This document shows, piece by piece, positions 8,997 through 16,123 of a stretch of 64,000 nt of DNA. The DNA is taken from contig JAAENP010000154.1 of assembly GCA_024224155.1 (NCBI GenBank), forward strand, positions 124,001 to 188,000, in the 5' to 3' direction. This DNA comes from a bacterium. Its GTDB lineage: Bacteria; Acidobacteriota; Thermoanaerobaculia; Multivoradales; JAHEKO01. Position numbers and translations under genes: made by a program. Below the pieces are notes generated by a model that ran no database searches, was not told the DNA's origin, and worked only from the letters and a program-made list of their open reading frames with translations. Numbering within the stretch: the first letter of the stretch is position 1; every line of letters starts with the position of its first letter.

Positions 8997-10678
8997 CCTC
9001 TCGATCGCCGCAGCAACGACCTTCCCGTCATAGCCTCGGGCTGATCCAGCCCCATGAGCTCGAGCACGGTCGGGAAGACGTCGGCCAGGCGGCCGCCCGC
9101 GCGCAGCACGCTCGACGGGCGATCCGGACTGCCGGTGGCGGCGTCCCGGCGGTCCTCGTCGACCACGATGCACTCGACATCGTAGGTCGTGTGGGCGGTG
9201 TGGGGCGCGTCGTTCTCGGGGTCCCACATCTGCTCGGAATTGCCGTGGTCCGCGGTGACGATGAGCTTGCCGCCTCGTTCGAGAGTAGCGTCCACTATGG
9301 CTCCGACGCACTGATCGACGGCTTCGGCGGCCCGAATCGCAGGCTCCAGCTTGCCGGTGTGCCCGACCATGTCGGTGTTGGCGAAGTTGACCAGGAGGAA
9401 GTCCTCGCAGTCCCCGGCGCGGAGGCGCTCGAGCATGCACTCACAGACCCCGAGCGCGCTCATCTCGGGCTTGAGGTCATAGGTGGTGACCCGGGGCGAT
9501 TGCACGGTTCGACGGGATTCTCCCTCGAACGGTCGGTCCCGGTAGTCGTTGAAGAAGAAAGTGACGTGAGGGCTCTTCTCGGTCTCGGCGCACCGAAACT
9601 GAGTCAGTCCCAGCGCGGCCAGGTGGCCTCCGGCTATGGACTCCAGTTTCGGAGGCTTGGGGAAGACGACCTCGACCAGCTCGGCGAGATCCTCGGCATA
9701 CGAGGTCATCGTGACGTAGTGGAGATCGAGCTTGCGGCCGCGGTCGAAGCCGCGTTGGCCCGTGTCCGGCGATGCCGGCACGCGATCCTCGAACTCGTCG
9801 AGAACGAAGGCGCGGGTGATTTCCCTTGGCCGATCTCCGCGGTAGTTGTAGAAAACGACGGTGTCGCCGTCGGCGATTCGCGAAGACACCGCGTCCGAAC
9901 CGACCGTGCGCGGCGAAACGAACTCGTCGCCTTCCTGGCTGGGATTCGAGGGGTGGTCGTAATAATCCTGGACGGCTTTTTCGGCGCTGGCGAAATGGGG
10001 CAAGCCCGGGCCCCGGCCGGTCAAGCAGTCGTAGGCCGAGGCCACGCGCTCCCAACGATTGTCACGGTCCATGGCCCAGTAGCGACCGCAGATCGAAGCC
10101 ACCCGCCCCACTCCCAGCTCGCGGCACCGGGCGGCAACCTGCTCGACGTACCCGAGCCCGGTAAACGGGCCGGTGTCGCGGCCGTCGGTGAAGAGGTGGA
10201 TCCAGACGCGCTCGAGGTTGCGCTTCGCTGCCAGCTCGACCAGGGCATACAGGTGCTCGAGCCGTGCGTGGACTCCGGCGTCTGACGCCAGGCCCATCAG
10301 GTGAAGAGCGCCATCACCGTCGCGCGCGCGATCGACTGCGCGCGTCACCACCTCGTTGTCGAAAAAGGTCCCGCTCTTGATCGCATTGGAAATGCGCACG
10401 GAGTCCTGATCCACAATGCGTCCGGCACCCAGATTCTGATGACCGACTTCGCTGTTGCCCATGGTCCCGGCGGGCAGCCCGACGTCCTCGCCGCTGGTCT
10501 TGATCAGGGTCCAGGGATAGTCAAGCAGGAGAGCGTCGCAGCGAGGTGTGTCCGCGAGCTTGATGGCGTTGTATTCGTCGTGCTCCGGGTGCGGGTTTCG
10601 GCCCCAGCCGTCCCGGACTATCAGGACGACCGGACCTGGTCGGTGGATTGCGGGGCCGGGGTTTCTCGAGGTTCGCAT
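8993..10678 (-). CDS. gpmI: 2,3-bisphosphoglycerate-independent phosphoglycerate mutase
   Basis: Interconverts 3- and 2-phosphoglycerate in glycolysis using two metal ions. Alkaline-phosphatase fold: N-terminal DGWG, and the phosphorylated serine in MGNSEVGH (about residues 70-77 from this start), followed by NLGAGR. The metal-binding C-terminal part shows NFANTDMVGHTG and TADHGNSEQM. About 561 residues, slightly longer than the usual 510, with a basic N-terminal extension. Start uncertain: ATG 10678 has a weak GGTGG upstream, while GTG 10690 is the alternative. Third gene of an operon with the KDPG-type aldolase and a small protein. Confidence 0.93.
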   Translation of the reverse strand: MRTSRNPGPAIHRPGPVVLIVRDGWGRNPHPEHDEYNAIKLADTPRCDALLLDYPWTLIKTSGEDVGLPAGTMGNSEVGHQNLGAGRIVDQDSVRISNAIKSGTFFDNEVVTRAVDRARDGDGALHLMGLASDAGVHARLEHLYALVELAAKRNLERVWIHLFTDGRDTGPFTGLGYVEQVAARCRELGVGRVASICGRYWAMDRDNRWERVASAYDCLTGRGPGLPHFASAEKAVQDYYDHPSNPSQEGDEFVSPRTVGSDAVSSRIADGDTVVFYNYRGDRPREITRAFVLDEFEDRVPASPDTGQRGFDRGRKLDLHYVTMTSYAEDLAELVEVVFPKPPKLESIAGGHLAALGLTQFRCAETEKSPHVTFFFNDYRDRPFEGESRRTVQSPRVTTYDLKPEMSALGVCECMLERLRAGDCEDFLLVNFANTDMVGHTGKLEPAIRAAEAVDQCVGAIVDATLERGGKLIVTADHGNSEQMWDPENDAPHTAHTTYDVECIVVDEDRRDAATGSPDRPSSVLRAGGRLADVFPTVLELMGLDQPEAMTGRSLLRRSRG

Positions 10679-10702
10679 GGAAGGAGCCACCAGGGTGCGT
10701 TT

Positions 10703-11131
10703 CTAAGAGACCAGGTAGGCGCTGGCCCTGATCTGTATCCTGGCCCGGGGGGCAAATCCGCTACCGGTGAGCTCGTACGCCGTCGACGTGCCCAGAATCG
10801 GCAAAACGATCCAGCCATCGAACGTGCCACCTGCGTTGTACGGTGGTACGACCGGTTCAATCTCGGCCAGCTTGACCCAGTGATCATCGCCGGGGTGCAA
10901 CCGGGAGGCGAGCTCGACGTAGGCGTGATCGAGGTCGATGACGCGCTGCGTCGACGGGTGCCAGAGCGAGAAGACGAATCGAATCTCGTCAAAGGCCCCG
11001 GTCTCGACTTGTTCATCGCCCCCGTTTCGAAGGACGAAAGCGAATCGGCCTCCGCTGTCGGTGGCGAAAATCTCGGGAGTCGAGTCAAACCGGATTTGTA
11101 CCGGCTCGGAGCTTCTGTTGTTGGGTCTCAC
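10703..11131 (-). CDS. Conserved-looking 142-residue protein between aldolase and gpmI
   Basis: GTG 11131 is chosen because it overlaps the stop of the aldolase gene (GTGA), implying coupled translation. The frame is open further upstream, but there it only shadows the aldolase. The protein looks like one all-beta domain: alternating strands such as RFAFVLRNGG, IRFVFSLWHPS, GWIVLPILG and ARIQIRASAYL, with no signal peptide and no cysteines. The ending RARIQIRASAYLVS and central SLWHPSTQRVIDL suggest an immunoglobulin-like or jelly-roll fold. No family recognised. It lies 12-24 bp before gpmI. Confidence 0.6.
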   Translation of the reverse strand: MRPNNRSSEPVQIRFDSTPEIFATDSGGRFAFVLRNGGDEQVETGAFDEIRFVFSLWHPSTQRVIDLDHAYVELASRLHPGDDHWVKLAEIEPVVPPYNAGGTFDGWIVLPILGTSTAYELTGSGFAPRARIQIRASAYLVS

Positions 11132-11796
11132 GACCGGGATGCTGAAAGAGCGTTGGCGATGCGCTGGCGGCTCGAGGCCGCGTCCTCTCCGAGAAGCTGG
11201 GCTCCGAGGCCGAACGCGCTGGCTCCAGCGGCTCGATAGGCGGGAATCTCCTCCGGGCCGAAGCCTCCGGCGGCGAGAATCGAGATGTCCGGCAGAGGCT
11301 GGCGAATCGTCGCTAGGTAGGCGGCGCCTCCGACCGGAGGCAGAGGGTAGACCTTGACCAGGTCCGCCCCCAGAGCCGCGGCCGCCACGATCTCGGACGG
11401 CGTCAGAGCTCCGATCACCAGGAAGACGCCAGCCGCGGCGGCGACCTGGGCGACCTCGGCTGTCACGTTCGGGGTGATCAGGAAGTCGGCTCCGGCGGCA
11501 AGGGCCTGATTCGCGCGCTCCGCGGTAGTGACCGTGCCCATTCCGATCCACGGCGGTCCGTCGCCCGAGCGCTCCTCGATCAGGCCGGCGACGACCTCCG
11601 TAGCTTCGGGCACCGTGAAGGTGATCTCGATCAGTTCGAGGCCGCCATCACGAAATGTGCGGGCCTGGGTTTCGGCTTCGTCGCGGGTAGCCGTCCGAAC
11701 GACCCCGAAAACCGGCGCGGCGCTGACGCTCGCGGCGACACGGGCACGAGCCGATCGGCTGGTTGAGGGGGCTCGACTCGAGCTTGCCGTCGTCAT
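11128..11796 (-). CDS. 2-keto-3-deoxy-6-phosphogluconate / 4-hydroxy-2-oxoglutarate aldolase family
   Basis: Class I aldolase of the KDPG/KHG family, cleaving 2-keto-3-deoxy-6-phosphogluconate to pyruvate and glyceraldehyde-3-phosphate (Entner-Doudoroff) or a related keto-acid. The (beta/alpha)8 barrel shows the catalytic Glu57 in LIEITFTVPEA, the segment GMGTVTTAERANQALAAGADF (85-105) and the Schiff-base Lys148 in ADLVKVYP. The first 25 residues are Ser/Ala/Arg-rich and probably disordered. Linked to gpmI through a coupled small gene, consistent with lower glycolysis. Substrate choice between sugar-acid and KDPG cannot be decided from sequence; no edd gene is nearby. Confidence 0.85.
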   Translation of the reverse strand: MTTASSSRAPSTSRSARARVAASVSAAPVFGVVRTATRDEAETQARTFRDGGLELIEITFTVPEATEVVAGLIEERSGDGPPWIGMGTVTTAERANQALAAGADFLITPNVTAEVAQVAAAAGVFLVIGALTPSEIVAAAALGADLVKVYPLPPVGGAAYLATIRQPLPDISILAAGGFGPEEIPAYRAAGASAFGLGAQLLGEDAASSRQRIANALSASRS

Positions 11797-11864
11797 CGGG
11801 TGGCAGAGCGTATCACGGGCGAGCGCCGGCCTCGGGCCGTGTTGTCAACCGCTCAGGCGACCGC

Positions 11865-12593
11865 TCAGGCGTCCGGCTCACGCCGCGCCAAGGCGTGCTC
11901 GAGGCGCCTGCAGAGACCCCGGAAGATCACCACTTCGCGCTCGGTCAGCCGAGTCCGTCCAGCCAGTCGTCGGAGGTCGAGAAGCACTCCCTGGTAGGTT
12001 GAATCACGGGCGAAGCCGATGCCATGGAGGACCGAGTCGACGTGTTCGAATAGCTTCTCGATTTCGGCGGCAGTAGCTTCGGGCGCCGCGGGAGCGGGGA
12101 TCTCAAGGAGCTTTCGCGCCAGGAATAGCTCGTGGGCGACGATGAGCACGGCTTGAGCGAGGTTGAGAGTGGGTTGATCCGAGGCCGTGGGTATCCGAAC
12201 GACGGTTCCGCAAACGGCCAGTTCCTCGGTTGTCAGGCCAGAGCGTTCTGGGCCGAAGACCAGAGCGACTCGGCCGAAATCGGCGCTCTCGAGCCTGCCC
12301 GGGAGCTGCCTCGGCTCGATCGTTCGGCTCTTCAGAACGCGTTGGCGGTGGGAGCTGGTGCCGACCACGTGTCGAAACGGAGCCAGAGCCGTGTCGAGAG
12401 ACGGCAACCGATGAGCGGCGTCGAGGATGTGGGTGCCACCAACCGCGCGCGCGCGAGCCTTGCCCGCGATCCGAACGGCGGGCTCTACCAGAATCAGGCG
12501 GTCCAGGCCGGTGTTGGCCATGGCTCGCGCCACGGCTCCGACGTTTCCCTCTTCCGTGGGTCGTACCAGAACCACCGTCGGTGCCTGTTTCAT
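11865..12593 (-). CDS. TrmJ-like SPOUT RNA 2'-O-methyltransferase
   Basis: Predicted 242-residue AdoMet-dependent 2'-O-ribose methyltransferase acting on tRNA (position 32 in TrmJ) or rRNA. SPOUT motifs: LVRPTEEGNVGAVARAM near residue 8, LVFGPERSGLTTEEL in the middle and TLNLAQAV near residue 150, forming the trefoil knot. A helical C-terminal extension (about 170-240) is typical of TrmJ rather than TrmH. ATG 12593 begins the conserved MKQAPTVVLVRP segment; the upstream open frame carries no family similarity. Lies upstream of the aldolase gene with a 68-bp gap, and divergent from the small gene at 12711. Confidence 0.87.
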   Translation of the reverse strand: MKQAPTVVLVRPTEEGNVGAVARAMANTGLDRLILVEPAVRIAGKARARAVGGTHILDAAHRLPSLDTALAPFRHVVGTSSHRQRVLKSRTIEPRQLPGRLESADFGRVALVFGPERSGLTTEELAVCGTVVRIPTASDQPTLNLAQAVLIVAHELFLARKLLEIPAPAAPEATAAEIEKLFEHVDSVLHGIGFARDSTYQGVLLDLRRLAGRTRLTEREVVIFRGLCRRLEHALARREPDA

Positions 12594-12631
12594 CCGGCCC
12601 CGGACTCTATCGCGCCTCGCCAGGTTGCATC

Positions 12632-12651
12632 GCCGGCCGCCCTCGGCCGGC
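12632..12651. other. Perfect 8-bp GC hairpin in divergent intergenic region
   Basis: GCCGGCCG and CGGCCGGC flank a CCCT loop between the divergent trmJ-like gene and the gene at 12711. It lies upstream of both genes, so it is not a terminator for either. It could be a small extragenic palindrome or a 5'-leader structure of the + strand gene. Confidence 0.5.
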
Positions 12652-12710
12652 GCGGCGGGATGACCTGGAAGGCTTGATAGGATTCGAGGTGGAAGGCGGA
12701 ACAGATATAC

Positions 12711-13019
12711 ATGATGACGACAAAGAGCCTGCGTTCGTATTTGATCTTCACCGGCACCGGCCCGATTCTGGTGCTGTCGACCTACCCCAAGCTGACCGAC
12801 GAACGCCTGGTGGAGAAGCTTCGCCACAAGGGCATCGACAAGTTCCTGGCCTACGAGGTGGATCTCGATGCGGTCGAAAGCCAGTATGGCGCCGCGTTCG
12901 AGGGCGTAGTGGGCAACCTCCGAGGGGTCGAGGACATCCGGGTGCTGGACTTCAATGGGCACCAGATCATGGCGAACTTTAGCCTGCAGGAACTGGGCGA
13001 CCCGATCAAATTCGGCTGA
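12711..13019 (+). CDS. Small conserved-looking protein of unknown function (102 aa)
   Basis: Starts ATG-ATG at 12711/12714, so either could be used; a GGAAGGCGGA stretch lies about 15 bp upstream. The sequence has a compact alpha/beta pattern: strand SYLIFTGTGPILVLSTY, helix DERLVEKLRHKGIDKFLAYEV, then a second helix and strand ending in EDIRVLDFNGHQIMANFSLQELG. No signal peptide, cysteines or transmembrane segment. Codon use is like the neighbours and it is flanked by real genes, so I accept it as coding. No family or function recognised. Confidence 0.6.
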   Translation: MMTTKSLRSYLIFTGTGPILVLSTYPKLTDERLVEKLRHKGIDKFLAYEVDLDAVESQYGAAFEGVVGNLRGVEDIRVLDFNGHQIMANFSLQELGDPIKFG

Positions 13020-13072
13020 CGCGGAGTTTCGTGCTTGCATCTACGGCGTTGGGCAGCCTCTGAGCTCCTCGA

Positions 13073-13125
13073 CGTACTCGGAGTACGCCTGCGGTGCTCA
13101 ATCGCCCGCCTCAGGGGGCTGAGGC
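13073..13125. repeat. Extragenic palindromes between convergent genes (REP-like/terminator)
   Basis: Two inverted repeats occupy the gap between the convergent genes. CGTACTC-G-GAGTACG (13073-13087) sits inside a longer imperfect stem from about 13060 to 13100. GCCTCAG-GGGG-CTGAGGC (13108-13125) overlaps the maf stop codon. Neither has a T-run, so a bidirectional factor-dependent terminator or an interspersed REP-type element are both possible. A genome-wide copy count would decide. Confidence 0.55.
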
Positions 13126-13731
13126 AGCGCCATCCAACCTCTCGTTACGGAAGTCGAGAAGCGAGTAGCCGAGCTCGGAGACGAGTCGGTAAAGGGTGGG
13201 TACGGGCAGGCCGACGATGTTGGAGTAGTTGCCCTCGACGCCTTCAACGAAGAGCGCCCCGAGGCCCTGAATGGCGTAGGCGCCGGCCTTGTCCAGAGGC
13301 TCACCGGTGGCGACGTACCATTCGATCTCGGCCGTGGTCATAGCGGCGATCCGGACCTTCGAGCGCTCGGTCGACGAGAGCAGCGTGCCGTTGCCGCCGT
13401 CGAGCAGAGCGACCGAGGTCAGCACTTCGTGTTCGTGCCCGGCCAGACGATCGAGCATTCTGGCGGCGTCTTTCGGACCGGTCGGCTTGCCGAGGATCGA
13501 GCTATCGATGATCACGGTGGTGTCGGCAGCCAGAGTCAGCGCACCGGCTCGAGCTCGGCACTCGGCCTTGGCGCGGGCGACGCGCTCGACGTAGATCTCG
13601 GGAGTCTCACCGTCGAGACGGCTCTCGTCGACGTCCGCCGGCTCGACCTGGAAGTCGAGACCCAGGCCGCGCAGGATCTCCGAGCGTCGGGGCGAGGCGG
13701 AAGCGAGAATCAGATGGTCGGGCGCAGTCAA
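13111..13731 (-). CDS. maf: Maf-family nucleotide pyrophosphatase
   Basis: House-cleaning enzyme that hydrolyses non-canonical or modified nucleoside triphosphates (dTTP/UTP or m7GTP class). Shows the N-terminal signature LILASASPRRSEIL and the conserved LAADTTVI with its catalytic Asp, then KPTGPKDAARML and IQGLGALFVEGVEGNYSNIVGLPV. TTG 13731 is the likely start: no ATG or GTG occurs in frame before the conserved domain, and GGAG lies 10 bp upstream. Length 206 is normal. It sits 37 bp downstream of the VWFA gene and is probably the last gene of that operon. Confidence 0.9.
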   Translation of the reverse strand: MTAPDHLILASASPRRSEILRGLGLDFQVEPADVDESRLDGETPEIYVERVARAKAECRARAGALTLAADTTVIIDSSILGKPTGPKDAARMLDRLAGHEHEVLTSVALLDGGNGTLLSSTERSKVRIAAMTTAEIEWYVATGEPLDKAGAYAIQGLGALFVEGVEGNYSNIVGLPVPTLYRLVSELGYSLLDFRNERLDGAASAP

Positions 13732-13768
13732 GGCGTGCGGACTCCGATGCGGTCGTGGGCTGCGGCGC

Positions 13769-16123
13769 CTATGGATAATAGCCGGGCACGGTTTTGACTT
13801 CGAGGCCCGCGCGCGCGATCTCCACGCGGACTTCACGATATTCGCGGGACTCCAGAAGAGGTGACTGGTATCCGAGCAAGTACTGTGAGCGCAGGTCCTG
13901 CTCGATCCGGTCGTAGATTCGATCGATTCGGCGAGCGCTTTCGATGGAGAAGCTCTCGCCGCCGGTTTCCCGAGCCAGCTTCCGGAGAACCGCGTGTTCC
14001 GCGACGTCACTGCTGCCCAAGCCGAGTCCGATCGTGTAGATCGCGACGCCCGAGCGCTCCGCGAACTCGAGCGCCTCCTCGAAGGAGAAATCGGAGGCGG
14101 AGTCGGCACCATCCGAGACCAGAATCAAAGCGCGCTTTCCGCGCAGGCCGGCCAGGTAGTAGAGCCCATAGATCAGGCTGTCATAGAGCGAGGTTTCGCC
14201 GTCGGCCTCGATGCCGGCGAGGCCGTTGTTGAGCAGCACGATGTCGTTGGTCAACGCTACTCGCAAGACCGGCACGTCGTTGAAGATGATCACCGCCGCC
14301 CGGTCCTTGGGTTCGAGCACGTGTTCGAAGAACTGGGCGGCGGCCTTTTCGACCTCCCGAATCTCCTCGACCATCGAGGTCGAGCAGTCGAGGACCACCA
14401 CGGCGCTCACCGGTAGGTGCTCGACGGTTTCGAAGCGGCGCAGCTCCTGTTCGACCCCGTTTTCGAACACTCGGAACTGATCCCGCTCGAGATCCTTGAC
14501 CGCGGATCCTTCGGCGCCGAGAACACTCGCGTAGAGCTCTACGAAGTCGACTTCAATCGCCTCGATGGTGTCCCCGGTGTTGACGACCACCAGGTCCTCG
14601 GCAGAATGGCCGTCGTCCAGAACCGCGACGGCCCGAATGTAAGACGAGCCTTCGGATGGAATCGGGTGAAGGGTCTGAACGAAAGGAGGCTGGTACAAGC
14701 GCGCTAGGCGGGCCTCGTTCCAGAAGAAGTCGACATGGGACAGGCGCTCGCCGAGCGGCGTATCGACGACCGCATGGACCTTGAAACTGGTACCGGTCGT
14801 GGCGCCCCGATCGGGCTCGACCAGCCGTACCGCGAATCGGTGCGGTCCCGAATTGATGATTAGGTGATCTCGAGCGATCTCGTAGCCGTCGGCGTTGAAG
14901 GCAACGGCTTCGATTTCGCGCGGGCGCGGCACCACACCCAGGTCGAGCTCGACCGAGAACGGAGGCCGGTTCTTGGTCAGCGCTCGTTCGCCATCGAGAA
15001 AGAAGCTGACCTTGGCAACGTCGGGGTTGCTGGCGATGGTCTCGAATCGATGCGAGCCGGTGAGATAGCCCTCGGGCGGCGGCATGAGCTTGAACAGGCG
15101 CTGCCCGGGTTCCGCCCAGCCGGCTTCCTGGCGGTCGAGAGTCGGTACATCCAGTTTCACGTTCCGACGCAGATAGCGATCTTCCACGACGTCGTGAAGC
15201 TTGAGCACCATGTCGTATTGACCGGGTGGCAGGTGGCGGCGAGCCGTGAGCCGGATCACTTTCTGCTGCCCGTTCCGGGCCTGGGGGGCCGCCGAATAAT
15301 GCAGGCGGAAAGCATCGACCGCCCCGGGGCCGAAGACCTCGCCCGTGACGTTGAAATCGCACAGCCCATCGCCGGCCGCTTCGCTATGGGGCACGGCGAG
15401 GGTCACCAACACGGCCGTTCGGTCTCCCACCGCGGCCGGGTAGTCGAGTTCGATGGTGGCATCCAGCGGGCGGGCGTCCGGTGGCAACAGGGTGGTCTCG
15501 GTCAGGAACTCCTCCACCCAGGCGCCGTCTCGGGCGGACAGACCGGGCAGAAGCTGCGGATCGCCGCTGCCGGTGAGAGCCGCCGCCAGCTCCGGCCCAC
15601 GGTCACAGATCGAGAGGAGCGTGGCCTGCGATGTATCGCCGCCCGCTTCGCCGAGGAGGCTCTGCCAGTCGCCTTGCTTCCAGGTTCGGAATTTCCCGCC
15701 GCTCTCGGCGGCGATGAAAACGACCGTTTGCGCTCCGTCCTCACTGTAGTACCAGATCTCGTGGGGTCTGACCGGAGCGGGACAGATATCGGCCACTCGG
15801 TAGAGAGGCGGGCCGGCCGTGAGAAAGATTCGTGCCCGGTCAGAAGCCGGATCGGAGAACTCCCTGGTTGCCAGCGGCAGCCGCTTGCTCCAGTCCGAGC
15901 GCACTTGGTCGGCGCGTTCAGACCAGAATCGCTCGAGGAACTTCTCCCGAGTACCGGGATGCCGCAGAGCGCGAAAGACCTCGGCCTCACGCTCCGACAT
16001 CAGCAGCTCTTCGGGCACGAAGGCGGCTCGATCCTCTCGAGCCGAAGCAACGCCCACGCTAGAGAACGCCAGCACACAACACAACACGACCAGGGTGATG
16101 CGCCGGGCGCCGGTTTGGATCAA
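13769..16123 (-). CDS. Secreted GWxTD-like/VWFA-domain protein (second of the pair)
   Basis: Predicted 784 residues. Signal peptide at about 1-27. The N-terminal part (about 40-170) resembles a degenerate GWxTD domain (EAEVFRALRHPGTREKFLERFW). Central beta-sandwich repeats follow, then a C-terminal VWFA domain from about 545 to the end with MIDAS motif DCSTS (about 578-582) and SDGAD (about 669). The ending VKTVPGYYP matches the partner gene. Such VWFA-related proteins are typical of Acidobacteriota; the MIDAS implies Mg-dependent ligand binding outside the cytoplasm. Its ATG overlaps the stop of the upstream paralogue (ATGA). Ligand unknown. Confidence 0.82.
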   Translation of the reverse strand: MIQTGARRITLVVLCCVLAFSSVGVASAREDRAAFVPEELLMSEREAEVFRALRHPGTREKFLERFWSERADQVRSDWSKRLPLATREFSDPASDRARIFLTAGPPLYRVADICPAPVRPHEIWYYSEDGAQTVVFIAAESGGKFRTWKQGDWQSLLGEAGGDTSQATLLSICDRGPELAAALTGSGDPQLLPGLSARDGAWVEEFLTETTLLPPDARPLDATIELDYPAAVGDRTAVLVTLAVPHSEAAGDGLCDFNVTGEVFGPGAVDAFRLHYSAAPQARNGQQKVIRLTARRHLPPGQYDMVLKLHDVVEDRYLRRNVKLDVPTLDRQEAGWAEPGQRLFKLMPPPEGYLTGSHRFETIASNPDVAKVSFFLDGERALTKNRPPFSVELDLGVVPRPREIEAVAFNADGYEIARDHLIINSGPHRFAVRLVEPDRGATTGTSFKVHAVVDTPLGERLSHVDFFWNEARLARLYQPPFVQTLHPIPSEGSSYIRAVAVLDDGHSAEDLVVVNTGDTIEAIEVDFVELYASVLGAEGSAVKDLERDQFRVFENGVEQELRRFETVEHLPVSAVVVLDCSTSMVEEIREVEKAAAQFFEHVLEPKDRAAVIIFNDVPVLRVALTNDIVLLNNGLAGIEADGETSLYDSLIYGLYYLAGLRGKRALILVSDGADSASDFSFEEALEFAERSGVAIYTIGLGLGSSDVAEHAVLRKLARETGGESFSIESARRIDRIYDRIEQDLRSQYLLGYQSPLLESREYREVRVEIARAGLEVKTVPGYYP

